Below, piece by piece: positions 1 through 8,316 of a stretch of DNA of 57,014 nucleotides. The position numbers were made by a program, and so were the translations under genes. The stretch comes from Nitrospirota bacterium (GTDB lineage: Bacteria > Nitrospirota > Nitrospiria > JACQBW01): NCBI GenBank assembly GCA_016178585.1, contig JACOTA010000064.1, forward strand, positions 1-57,014, read 5' to 3'. The first letter of the stretch is position 1. Each line of letters opens with the position of its first letter. The notes below the pieces were generated by a model. That model ran no database searches. It was not told the DNA's origin and worked only from the letters and a program-made list of their open reading frames with translations.

Positions 1-19
1 AAGAACAGAGTTAGAAAGC

Positions 20-97
20 TGTCATTGCGAACAAAGTGAAGCAATCTCAAGACTTTACGATAAGATTGCCACGCACCCTTCGGTGCTCGCAATGACA
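20..97. repeat. MITE-like inverted repeat
   Basis: The ends are near-perfect inverted copies: TGTCATTGCGA at 20-30 and its complement TCGCAATGACA at 87-97, with a second inner match, GCAATCT near 41 against AGATTGC at 63. There is also a small hairpin in the right half (GCACCcttcGGTGC). No open reading frame lies inside. Palindromic elements with TGTCATTGCGA-type ends are common in bacterial intergenic DNA and are thought to be non-autonomous mobile or REP-like repeats. No second copy of this one was noticed in the window. Confidence 0.65.
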
Positions 98-151
98 TGA
101 TTAATAAGTGGGTGCGAAGTCTATCGCTGGTCTTGGGTAACGGCGCATTTC

Positions 152-179
152 TTGACAGAATGAAGTTGCATGTTATACT
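152..179 (+). promoter_or_regulatory. Sigma70-type promoter for the 43-residue membrane peptide
   Basis: TTGACA at 152-157 and TATACT at 174-179 are separated by 16 bases. The predicted start near 186 leaves a leader of about 65 bases before the ATG at 252. Confidence 0.5.
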
Positions 180-251
180 AGAATGTTAATATCTCTATCA
201 CTGTTACGGCAGAAAATGATTAACATAATAAAGGTCAATTAAGGCTACTCT

Positions 252-383
252 ATGAAACAACACCCGCTAACTTCCGGAATTCCAGAAACTAAATTTGAGC
301 CAAATTCCAAACTTGAATGGAGAATCGGCTTAGGACTGTCTATCGTCTGTCTTTTGGGAATTTTAATCAATTTACTTGAGTAA
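252..383 (+). CDS. Small single-pass membrane protein, 43 residues
   Basis: This short frame runs from ATG 252 to TAA at 381-383. It has a promoter upstream (152-179) and an AAGG at 241-244 near the usual ribosome-binding distance. The protein has a polar N-terminal half (starting MKQHPLTSGIPE) followed by a hydrophobic helix, GLGLSIVCLLGILINLL, and ends with one Glu. That is the layout of a small inner-membrane protein with a cytoplasmic N-terminus. It matches no family I can name. The opposite-strand frame over the same bases looks like a shadow. Being real rests on the promoter, start context, hydrophobic helix and clean end before a terminator. Confidence 0.5.
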   Translation: MKQHPLTSGIPETKFEPNSKLEWRIGLGLSIVCLLGILINLLE

Positions 384-419
384 CAAAAAAAATCCCCTAG
401 AAACAATCGTTTCCGGGGA
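384..419 (-). terminator. Intrinsic terminator of the NifX-like gene
   Basis: Read on the minus strand, TCCCC(G)GAAAC at the 5' side pairs with GTTTC(TA)GGGGA across a short loop, with one small bulge, and is followed by eight T residues (A-run 384-392 on the plus strand). It sits 31 bases past the end of the minus-strand gene. It could also help stop the small plus-strand gene that ends at 383. Confidence 0.7.
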
Positions 420-449
420 CAGGATCCAGGATGAAATTTGGATCCGATC

Positions 450-776
450 TTAATGTTTACACTCATAATTTGTGCCGCCGATAGATCCCTTCTCGATATT
501 TAAGAACTTCGCAATGGCAGAATCAGGCATCGATTGATCCGAAATAATTGTCGATATCCCTTTTGAATCCAGGGTTGCTTTCAACTGTTCACTACATCCT
601 TTTGCGATCGCCACAGAACAATCGTTGATCACTTCCATTACATTTTCATCAAAAAACTTCATCTGAGCGCTTAATATTTCTTTGTCAGTTACATCGTAAA
701 CAATAAAGGCCATCGGACTATCCAGCGTTTCTCCTAAATTACTTCCATCATCGGTTGCAACGGCAATTTTCGGCAT
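450..776 (-). CDS. NifX/NifB-type dinitrogenase iron-molybdenum cofactor family protein
   Basis: A 108-residue protein that begins IAVATDDG and has the small alpha/beta fold sequence pattern of the Dinitrogenase_iron-molybdenum cofactor family (NifX, the NifB C-terminus, and many stand-alone archaeal and bacterial proteins). These bind metal-sulfur or cofactor precursors, or have unknown roles. The Cys residues (NDCS, KGCS, YECKH end) could bind a metal. I start it at ATG 776 because GGGAG lies five bases upstream; the in-frame GTG at 788 overlaps that site. No nif genes are nearby, so a nitrogenase role is unlikely. It stands alone, with a terminator downstream. Confidence 0.75.
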   Translation of the reverse strand: MPKIAVATDDGSNLGETLDSPMAFIVYDVTDKEILSAQMKFFDENVMEVINDCSVAIAKGCSEQLKATLDSKGISTIISDQSMPDSAIAKFLNIEKGSIGGTNYECKH

Positions 777-930
777 ATATTCTCCCACACAGGCTTATTA
801 AAATTTGTTCTTTTTAACTTTTTATCTCACGCCCCCATTGTTAATTTTTTCTTAGAAATGAGAGCATCTTCATCTTTTAAATTTAACAAGAAAACTCAAA
901 AAATACAAGCTCAAAATAGATAAAAACAAA

Positions 931-960
931 TTGATTTCAATTTATTAATTCTTATATAAT
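931..960 (+). promoter_or_regulatory. Likely gltB promoter
   Basis: TTGATT at 931-936 and a perfect TATAAT at 955-960, 18 bases apart. The start would be near 967, leaving a leader of about 70 bases to the ATG at 1039. Confidence 0.5.
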
Positions 961-1038
961 GAAAGACCAGCTTATTTTATACTTTGCATCCCCTTAATTA
1001 TTTTTTTGATTAACCCACTTTTAGTAACGTATCAAACT

Positions 1039-4000
1039 ATGACAGAAAAGATACAAAATGGTCGCCTTCCCGTGTCACAGGGACTCTATGATTCTGCCAA
1101 TGAAAAAGATTCTTGCGGGATCGGTTTTGCCGTTAACATTAAAGGGGTTCCCTCTCACGACCTAATTCTAAAAGGGCTTGAAATCCTTAAGAATTTATCC
1201 CACCGGGGTGCCGTAGGGTGTGACCCTTGTACCGGTGATGGAGCGGGGCTTCATGTCCAAATTCCTCATCTTTTTTTTAAAAATAAATTTCAGGAAAAGC
1301 TGATTGAACTCCCGGAACCGGGTTGTTATGGAGTTGGAATGGTTTTTCTCCCTTCTTCCCCTTCTGAAAAAGCCCAGTGTGAAAAAATTATCGAAGAAAC
1401 GACTCTGGAAGAAGGACAGCATTTTCTTGGCTGGCGGGATGTTCCCGTGGATCCCGGGAAAATAGGGAATTTGGCAAAGGAATCTGCCCCGGTTATCCGT
1501 CAATTTTTCATAGCCTGCCAGGGAATTAAAAATAATCAGTTCGAACGGAAGCTTTATATCATCCGGAAACAGATTGAGAATCAAACTTTAAACTGGGTCA
1601 AAGGGATTTTTTATATACCCAGCCTTTCCAGCAAAACCCTTGTTTACAAGGGACTGTTAACTCCTGAACAGATTCCTCTGTTTTATCAAGATTTAAACGA
1701 TCCTCGATTTATGAGCGCATTAGTTCTGGTTCATTCCCGGTTCAGTACCAATACGTTTCCAACCTGGAGCCTGGCTCATCCCTATCGCTATGTCTGTCAC
1801 AATGGTGAAATCAACACCCTGAAGGGAAACATCAATTGGATGAAGGCCCGCCAGGGCAGACTTTCTTCCGAAGTCTTTGGGAACGAAATCAACAAGCTTT
1901 TTCCGATTATTCGGGAAGGCCAAAGCGACTCGGCCTGTTTTGATAATGTCTTGGAGTTTTTGGTGATGGGAGGGCGCTCCCTACCCCACGCCATGATGAT
2001 GCTGATCCCCGAAGCGTGGGCCGGAAATCCCGACATGGACCTCGACCGACGGGGTTTTTATGAATATCACGCTTCGATGATGGAACCGTGGGACGGTCCT
2101 GCCGCCATGGCTTTTACCGATGGCACGCTGATTGGCGCAACCCTTGACCGAAACGGCTTGCGTCCAGCGCGGTATCTGGTGACAAAGGACAATCTGGTCA
2201 TTTTAGCTTCCGAGGCTGGGGTTCTTCCTTTTAAACCTGAAGAAATTTTAACCAAAGGGCGGCTTCAGCCCGGAAAGATGTTCCTGGTTGACACGGCTCA
2301 AGGGCGTATTATCGACGACGAAGAAATCAAGTCCAATATCGTTAAACGGAAACCTTACCGTCAATGGGTTTCGGCAAACAGGATTTCCATCGACGATCTC
2401 CCGGAACCGATCAATGTTTATCAACCCGATCCGGATACCATAAAAAAACGGCAAAAAGTATTTGGGTATACACTGGAAGACTTGAAATTGCTGATGGCTC
2501 CGATGGCGATTGCGGGCGAGGAAGCCGTCGGATCAATGGGAACGGATACGCCTCTCGCGGTGCTTTCCGATCGGCCTCAGTTGCTTTTTAACTATTTCAA
2601 ACAACTTTTTGCCCAGGTAACCAATCCTCCGATTGATCCGATTCGGGAGCAACTGATCATGTCCCTGGCAACCAATATCGGACCCAAACCAAACCTGTTG
2701 GGCGAAACGCCGGAGCATTGCCGGCGGATAAAGGTGGCCCAGCCGATTTTAACCAACTCCGACCTTGAAAAGATCCGGTCGATTGCCGATGGTCATTTTA
2801 AATCCAAAACCTTGCAAATCTTATTCCCGGTGTCTAACGGGCCAAAAGGGCTTGAGCAGGCGTTGGAACAACTTTGCCGGCAGAGCACACAGGCGATTAA
2901 GTCGGGTTACAATTTTATTATTCTAAGCGATAGAGGGGTCAGTCCCGAATGGGCTCCGATACCAAGCCTGCTTGCCATTTCAACCGTTCATCACCACCTT
3001 ATCCAGGAATGTTTAAGAGCCGAAGTCGGACTGATCGTTGAAACGGGTGAAGCCAGGGAAGTCCCCCATTTTGCCCTCCTCATCGGATATGGCGCTGGAA
3101 CCGTTAACCCCTATCTCGCTTTCGAAACGCTCACGGATATGGCGCGTTCCGGACTTTTTCCGGAAGCGGTCGACGCTGCCACGGCCGAAAGCAAGTACAT
3201 TAAAGCCATCAATAAGGGATTGTTAAAAGTTTTCTCCAAAATGGGAATTTCGACTGTTCAAAGCTATTGCGGAGCGCAAATCTTTGAGGCCATCGGGCTC
3301 AACAACAAGCTCGTTAATCGTTATTTTAATGGAACTCCTTCGCGTATTGAAGGAATCGGTCTCGACGAAATTGCCGCAGAAACCCTCGCCAAACATGCTG
3401 GAGCTTATTTCGACTATTCTTCGTTTAATGACGCACTGGACATTGGAGGAAATTATCATTACCGCCTGCAGGGAGAATACCATCAGTGGAATCCTGAAAC
3501 CATTATAAAACTTCAGGAGGCCACCCGAAGCAACAATGCCAAGACCTTCCAGGAATTTAGCCGCCTAGCCAATAATGAAAACCACCATGCCGCGACGCTA
3601 CGAGGGTTGTTTGAACTTAAAACAGTCAAGACTCCCCTCCCTTTAAAGGAAATCGAACCGGCTTCTGAAATTGTCAAACGGTTTGCCACGGGTGCAATGT
3701 CTTTTGGCTCAATCAGCAAAGAAGCCCATGAAACCATTGCCATTGCTATGAATCGAATGGGCGGAAAAAGCAACACGGGAGAAGGGGGAGAAGATGAAGC
3801 GCGGTTTGATACTGAAAAAGAAAGCGCTATTAAACAGGTTGCCTCCGCCCGTTTCGGCGTCACGACCAATTACCTGGTCCACGCTAAAGAACTACAAATT
3901 AAAATGGCGCAAGGGGCAAAACCTGGCGAAGGGGGACAGCTTCCCGGCCATAAAGTCGATGAAATCATTGCGCAAATCCGCCATTCTATTCCCGGCGTTA

Positions 4001-5571
4001 CCTTGATTTCTCCTCCCCCTCATCATGATATCTATTCCATTGAAGATCTGGCCCAATTGATTTACGACTTGAAAAATGTCAATCCTCAGGCCAGGGTTAC
4101 CGTCAAATTAGTATCAGAGGTCGGCGTCGGAACCGTTGCGGCAGGTGTTGCCAAAGCCCGCGCCGATATGATTCTTATCAGCGGAGACAGCGGAGGTACG
4201 GGAGCCTCTCCCCTCTCCTCGATCAAACATGCCGGGGCGCCCTGGGAACTTGGGCTTTCCGAAACACAACAGACGCTGGTACTAAACAACCTCAGGGGAA
4301 GGGTGAGAATTCAAACCGACGGCCAGCTTAAAACAGGAAGAGACGTCGTGGTCGCGGCTTTATTAGGAGCCGAGGAATTCGGATTCTCTACGGCGCCTTT
4401 AATCGTTGAAGGTTGTATTATGATGCGCAAGTGCCATTTGAATACCTGTCCCGTCGGCATTGCCACTCAGGACCCGGTTCTTCGCAAAAAATTTACCGGC
4501 CAGCCCGAACACATTATTAATTATTTTTTCTTTATCGCCGAAGAAATTAGACAATGGATGGCACAACTGGGATTCCGAAAATTTGATGAAATGGTTGGCC
4601 GCGTCGACAAAATTGAACCTAAAAAGGCAATCGACCATTGGAAAGCCAGGGGAATTAATTTAGAAAAAATTTTATATAAGCCGAAGGTTTCCCCCGACAT
4701 CCCGATTCATTGCGTCGAAACTCAAAATCACGGATTGGACGGGGCGCTCGATCATGCGTTAATCCAATTGGCTCAGCCCGCCCTTGAACACCGAGAACCT
4801 GTTAAAAAGAAACTCCCCATTCGAAACGTTCACAGAACCGTAGGGGCCATGCTCTCCGGGAAAATCACGCAAAAGTACGGCCCGGAAGGGTTGCCCGCCC
4901 ATACGATCCAATTTTATTTCCAGGGTTCCGCCGGACAAAGTTTTGGAGCTTTTTGCGTCAAAGGCCTTTCCCTCACCCTGGAAGGCGAATCAAACGACTA
5001 CCTTGGAAAAGGGATGTCGGGAGGGCAGATCGTCGTTTTTCCTCCAAAGGGGTCTCTCTTTAAACCGGAGGAAACGATCATTGTCGGAAACACCCTTCTT
5101 TACGGAGCCACAGGGGGGGAGGTTTTTATCTATGGGATGGCTGGAGAACGGTTTGCCGTCCGAAATAGCGGAGCCCGGGCCGTCGTCGAAGGGGTTGGAG
5201 ACCATGGCTGTGAATATATGACAGGAGGTACGGTGGTTGTCCTGGGAAAAACAGGCCGAAACTTTGCCGCGGGAATGAGCGGCGGCATGGCTTTTGTCTT
5301 TAATGAAGAAAAAGATTTCGAACGGCGCTGTAATTTAACCATGGTAGAGCTAGAAACCGTTTTAACCTCTGACGATAAGGCTTTTCTGAAAGACCTTATC
5401 GAAAAGCATGCCGGTTTGACCCATAGCACAAAGGCCCTGCGGATTTTAAAAGAGTGGAATGCCAGCGTGACTAAATTTGTCAAAGTCATTTCCGCGGAGT
5501 ACCGGAAAATCCTGGAACAAAAGCAAGCCTCTCTCCTCTCGTCTCAGAAGGAAACGCCAGTCAATGGGTGA
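1039..5571 (+). CDS. gltB: Glutamate synthase large subunit (GOGAT alpha)
   Basis: This enzyme moves the amide nitrogen of glutamine to 2-oxoglutarate, giving two glutamates, and works with GltD in ammonium assimilation. The protein is about 1510 residues, the full family length. A short propeptide ends before DSCGIGF, whose Cys26 would become the N-terminal nucleophile of the class II amidotransferase domain. The FMN-binding synthase domain follows, then the 3Fe-4S ligands Cys1126, Cys1132 and Cys1137 (CIMMRKCHLNTC), and a C-terminal beta-helix domain rich in GxxG repeats. An in-frame TTG at 1006 is possible; neither start has a clear Shine-Dalgarno site. I chose ATG 1039 because it leaves a propeptide of normal size (25 residues). 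gltD overlaps the 3' end. Confidence 0.97.
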   Translation: MTEKIQNGRLPVSQGLYDSANEKDSCGIGFAVNIKGVPSHDLILKGLEILKNLSHRGAVGCDPCTGDGAGLHVQIPHLFFKNKFQEKLIELPEPGCYGVGMVFLPSSPSEKAQCEKIIEETTLEEGQHFLGWRDVPVDPGKIGNLAKESAPVIRQFFIACQGIKNNQFERKLYIIRKQIENQTLNWVKGIFYIPSLSSKTLVYKGLLTPEQIPLFYQDLNDPRFMSALVLVHSRFSTNTFPTWSLAHPYRYVCHNGEINTLKGNINWMKARQGRLSSEVFGNEINKLFPIIREGQSDSACFDNVLEFLVMGGRSLPHAMMMLIPEAWAGNPDMDLDRRGFYEYHASMMEPWDGPAAMAFTDGTLIGATLDRNGLRPARYLVTKDNLVILASEAGVLPFKPEEILTKGRLQPGKMFLVDTAQGRIIDDEEIKSNIVKRKPYRQWVSANRISIDDLPEPINVYQPDPDTIKKRQKVFGYTLEDLKLLMAPMAIAGEEAVGSMGTDTPLAVLSDRPQLLFNYFKQLFAQVTNPPIDPIREQLIMSLATNIGPKPNLLGETPEHCRRIKVAQPILTNSDLEKIRSIADGHFKSKTLQILFPVSNGPKGLEQALEQLCRQSTQAIKSGYNFIILSDRGVSPEWAPIPSLLAISTVHHHLIQECLRAEVGLIVETGEAREVPHFALLIGYGAGTVNPYLAFETLTDMARSGLFPEAVDAATAESKYIKAINKGLLKVFSKMGISTVQSYCGAQIFEAIGLNNKLVNRYFNGTPSRIEGIGLDEIAAETLAKHAGAYFDYSSFNDALDIGGNYHYRLQGEYHQWNPETIIKLQEATRSNNAKTFQEFSRLANNENHHAATLRGLFELKTVKTPLPLKEIEPASEIVKRFATGAMSFGSISKEAHETIAIAMNRMGGKSNTGEGGEDEARFDTEKESAIKQVASARFGVTTNYLVHAKELQIKMAQGAKPGEGGQLPGHKVDEIIAQIRHSIPGVTLISPPPHHDIYSIEDLAQLIYDLKNVNPQARVTVKLVSEVGVGTVAAGVAKARADMILISGDSGGTGASPLSSIKHAGAPWELGLSETQQTLVLNNLRGRVRIQTDGQLKTGRDVVVAALLGAEEFGFSTAPLIVEGCIMMRKCHLNTCPVGIATQDPVLRKKFTGQPEHIINYFFFIAEEIRQWMAQLGFRKFDEMVGRVDKIEPKKAIDHWKARGINLEKILYKPKVSPDIPIHCVETQNHGLDGALDHALIQLAQPALEHREPVKKKLPIRNVHRTVGAMLSGKITQKYGPEGLPAHTIQFYFQGSAGQSFGAFCVKGLSLTLEGESNDYLGKGMSGGQIVVFPPKGSLFKPEETIIVGNTLLYGATGGEVFIYGMAGERFAVRNSGARAVVEGVGDHGCEYMTGGTVVVLGKTGRNFAAGMSGGMAFVFNEEKDFERRCNLTMVELETVLTSDDKAFLKDLIEKHAGLTHSTKALRILKEWNASVTKFVKVISAEYRKILEQKQASLLSSQKETPVNG

Positions 5572-7006
5572 TCCAAAAGGTTTTTTAAAGATTCCCCGCG
5601 AGGGCCCTAAGCGCCGCCCTGTCTCCGAACGGGTAAAAGATTTTCATGAATTTTATCAGGAATTTCCACCTGAAAAATTAAAATTACAGGCAGCCCGATG
5701 CATGGATTGCGGTGTGCCCTTTTGTCAGAGTGATACAGGCTGCCCGGTTCACAATCTCATTCCAGACTGGAATGATTTAATTTTTCAGGACAGATGGAAG
5801 GATGCCCTCACCCGTCTTCATTTAACCAACAATTTTCCTGAATTTACGGGAAGGCTCTGTCCGGCGCCCTGCGAATCGTCCTGCGTCCTGGGGATTATTG
5901 ATCAACCGGTCGCGATTCGTAATATCGAACAGTCTATTATCGACCGGGGATTTAAAGAAGGATGGGTCGTTCCTCTCCCTCCTAAAGTCAAGCTTGATCA
6001 AAAAGTGGCCATTATCGGATCGGGTCCGGCAGGTTTAGCTGCCGCCCAGCAATTATGCAGAGAAGGCTACCGCGTCACGCTTTTTGAAAAAGCAGACCGG
6101 GTGGGCGGACTCCTCCGCTATGGAATTCCCGATTTTAAAATGGAAAAAAGCGTTCTGGATCTCCGGCTCGATCAAATGCTCGCAGAAGGGGTAAATTTTG
6201 TCACCCATACCGAGATCGGAAAAGATATGCCGGTCTCAGAATTAAAGAAAAATTTCGATGCCGTTTGCGTGACCATTGGTGCCATGAAAACAAGAGACCT
6301 TCCTGTCCCCGGGCGCGATTTAAAGGGAATATATTTTGCAATGGACTACCTGACCCAGTCTAACAAAATCGTGGCCGGTGACAAAGTCGCTTCTGAACAG
6401 ATCATTTCCGCTAAAGGGAAACGGGTTGTCATTATTGGAGGAGGAGATACCGGCTCAGATTGCCTCGGTACCGCTCACCGTCAGGGAGCCAAATCAATCC
6501 ATCAATTTGAAATTTTGCCCCAACCTCCTGAGACCCGGCCATCGTCTACCCCGTGGCCTTATTGGCCCATGGTTTTACGATCTTCGCACGCGCATGAGGA
6601 AGGATGCGACCGCAAGTGGAACGTCCTGACCAGGTCATTTTCAGGCGAAATCGGAGTGGTTAAAAAACTCCACACGGCGAAGGTTGAACTTAAAATAAAC
6701 AGCAATGGCCAATCGCAATTTGTTGAAATTCCAGGTGCCGAGGAGGAAATGGATGTCGATCTCGTCCTGCTGGCGATGGGATTTATCCACCCGATTCACG
6801 AAGGTCTGGTTAAAGATCTTAAATTAAAATTAAATTCCAGAGGGAACATCCAGGTGGATGAAAACTTCATGACGAGTGAACCGGGAATCTTCGCGGGTGG
6901 AGATGCCGTCAGAGGGGCTTCTTTAATTGTCTGGGCGATTGCCGAAGGACGAAAAGCCGCGGCAGGAATTGAACGGTACTTAAAAACCAAAACCTCTGCT
7001 TCCTAG
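5564..7006 (+). CDS. gltD: Glutamate synthase small subunit (GOGAT beta)
   Basis: This NAD(P)H-dependent FAD subunit feeds electrons to GltB. It is 480 residues long, as expected. The N-terminal cysteine clusters for two 4Fe-4S centres are present (CMDCGVPFC, TGCPVHN, LCPAPCESSC). Two Rossmann motifs follow, IIGSGPAGLAAA for FAD and IIGGGDTGSD for NAD(P)H, and the C-terminal FAD contact is GIFAGGDAVRGASLIVWAI. The start at ATG 5564 overlaps the gltB stop by eight bases, which suggests translational coupling, and has AAGGA a little upstream. A longer frame from 5477 would lie entirely within gltB and is not needed. Confidence 0.96.
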   Translation: MGDPKGFLKIPREGPKRRPVSERVKDFHEFYQEFPPEKLKLQAARCMDCGVPFCQSDTGCPVHNLIPDWNDLIFQDRWKDALTRLHLTNNFPEFTGRLCPAPCESSCVLGIIDQPVAIRNIEQSIIDRGFKEGWVVPLPPKVKLDQKVAIIGSGPAGLAAAQQLCREGYRVTLFEKADRVGGLLRYGIPDFKMEKSVLDLRLDQMLAEGVNFVTHTEIGKDMPVSELKKNFDAVCVTIGAMKTRDLPVPGRDLKGIYFAMDYLTQSNKIVAGDKVASEQIISAKGKRVVIIGGGDTGSDCLGTAHRQGAKSIHQFEILPQPPETRPSSTPWPYWPMVLRSSHAHEEGCDRKWNVLTRSFSGEIGVVKKLHTAKVELKINSNGQSQFVEIPGAEEEMDVDLVLLAMGFIHPIHEGLVKDLKLKLNSRGNIQVDENFMTSEPGIFAGGDAVRGASLIVWAIAEGRKAAAGIERYLKTKTSAS

Positions 7007-7053
7007 GGAATTCAGATCTATATCGTACAGGATTACCGGATGCGTCCAGGGTT

Positions 7054-7151
7054 GCAGCCTGCACAGCGACCTCTTCGAAGTTTGTCTACCCTTCCATAGT
7101 GTAGAAATATAAGATTGCGGTAAACTTCGGAGCTCGAGCAGGGCAGGCTGC
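7054..7151. repeat. Long imperfect inverted repeat between gltD and bolA
   Basis: Arms of 30 bases at 7054-7083 and 7122-7151 match at 22 of 30 positions as reverse complements. The outer nine bases (GCAGCCTGC) match perfectly and the inner eight or nine (CGAAGTTT) do too, with a 38-base loop. It has no T-tract, so it does not look like an ordinary terminator. The 187 bases between gltD and the BolA start hold no other feature I can see. Confidence 0.5.
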
Positions 7152-7193
7152 TCCCCGGACATCACGGGATAGAGTTAACAGGAGGAAAATAAT

Positions 7194-7481
7194 CTGAGCA
7201 ACCGATCTCAAAAAACAAAAGAAAAAATTGAACAGATCATGAAAGATCAACTTTCCGCGGCCTATGTGGAAATCGAAGACGAATCGTGGAAGCATGAAGG
7301 ACACGCAGGCGCCGTTTCTGGAGGAGGCCATTTTAATATGATTATCGTTTCCGATAAATTTAAAGGCATCAATTTATTGAACCGAAACAGAATCGTGTTC
7401 AACGCCCTGACCGGTCTGATGAACAACGAAATTCACGCTCTGGCCATTAAAGCCAAAACGCCTGAAGAATGGAATCTTTAG
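7194..7481 (+). CDS. bolA: BolA/IbaG family protein, probable CTG start
   Basis: BolA proteins partner with monothiol glutaredoxins in iron-sulfur handling and stress responses. The class-II-KH-like core is clear: the EDESWKHEGHAG stretch, GGGHFNMIIVSDKF, and the closing IHALAIKAKTPEEW with the conserved His. The first in-frame ATG (7239) has no ribosome site and would cut the first helix. In the same frame, a CTG at 7194 sits eight bases after a perfect GGAGG (7181-7185) and adds LSNRSQKTKEKIEQI, which completes the usual N-terminal helix (95 residues in total). I therefore place the start at CTG. It may be co-transcribed with gltBD. Confidence 0.85.
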   Translation: MSNRSQKTKEKIEQIMKDQLSAAYVEIEDESWKHEGHAGAVSGGGHFNMIIVSDKFKGINLLNRNRIVFNALTGLMNNEIHALAIKAKTPEEWNL

Positions 7482-7584
7482 TGCGCAACCTTGAAAATCT
7501 GAACTTTCGAAATGCTTTGGCTACCCCTCCCGACTGGGCCCAAACCATCCAGGTCAGCTGTTCGTCATAAGAACCGGAGTCGTT

Positions 7585-8202
7585 CTAGGCAACGTAGAAA
7601 AGGATGGCAAAATAGTGGCTGGCACTTCCGGCCAGGACGAAAAGATGCCAGATTCCGTGGCTGTGAGCCAGCCGCTCTTCCAACGCAAAGAAAATTACGC
7701 CAATCGTGTAAAATAGCCCTCCGATGACAAGCCAGGCTACGCCGGCAAAGGGTAAGGCTTGAGCTAGTGGTTGTATCGCAATTAAGCCTGTCCAACCCAT
7801 CATAATGTAAATAACGACCGACAAAATTCTGGCCTCTTTCTTTAAGAAAGTCTCCTGCAGCATGCCAAAAATGGCCAGCACCCAGATCACCCCAAATAAC
7901 GACCATCCCCAGGGGCCCCTTAACGTAACCAGGGTAATGGGCGTATAAGTCCCTGCAATTAAAAGATAGATGGTTAGATGCTCAAGTTTTTGAAAAACGG
8001 TCTTGGCTTTACCATGAAAACTATGGTAAAGGGTCGAAAAGGTATAAAGAATCAATAAGATCGTGCCGTAAACGGTAAAACTGACAATTTTCCAAGGGTC
8101 ATTCTGCCGTGCCGCGATAACGATCAGAAACACCATGCCGATCCCGGCAAATACGGCGCCCAATAAATGGGTTAATCCGTTAAAACGCTCTCCCTTGTAC
8201 AT
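7585..8202 (-). CDS. Hemolysin III family (PAQR-like) membrane protein
   Basis: A 205-residue inner-membrane protein with seven predicted hydrophobic helices. It carries the family signatures: an N-terminal ERFNGLTHLLGAV, STLYHSF in the second helix, and a C-terminal HGIWHLFVLAGSASHYFAILFYV. The conserved Ser and His residues are thought to bind a metal, as in adiponectin receptors. The bacterial relatives (YqfA/TrhA, Bacillus HlyIII) are linked to membrane-lipid homeostasis; the true substrate is not known. The ATG has a strong GGGGAGG ribosome site. It stands alone between bolA and the large lipoprotein gene and is transcribed away from the latter's start. Confidence 0.88.
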   Translation of the reverse strand: MYKGERFNGLTHLLGAVFAGIGMVFLIVIAARQNDPWKIVSFTVYGTILLILYTFSTLYHSFHGKAKTVFQKLEHLTIYLLIAGTYTPITLVTLRGPWGWSLFGVIWVLAIFGMLQETFLKKEARILSVVIYIMMGWTGLIAIQPLAQALPFAGVAWLVIGGLFYTIGVIFFALEERLAHSHGIWHLFVLAGSASHYFAILFYVA

Positions 8203-8316
8203 AAACCTCCCCTTTTATTTTAGAAACCCGCGCGTGGAACAGCTCTTGATTTAATTTTTTTAGGCCCTTTATAAGAAGGCTCACTCCAAATGATACCACG
8301 TTACTGAAAATATTAT

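Noticed and set aside
245-466. Minus-strand frame of 73 residues
   Set aside because: It overlaps the promoter-linked plus-strand membrane peptide and the terminator, and has no domain or ribosome site.
960-998. Short plus-strand frame (12 codons) before gltB
   Set aside because: It begins inside the TATAAT box of the promoter, so it is upstream of the likely transcript start.
1006-1038. TTG start for GltB at 1006
   Set aside because: Neither start has a ribosome site. ATG 1039 gives a propeptide of ordinary length before Cys26.
8203-8316. Additional small gene between hemolysin III and the lipoprotein
   Set aside because: Only 114 bases, with the hemolysin ribosome site and no convincing frame.
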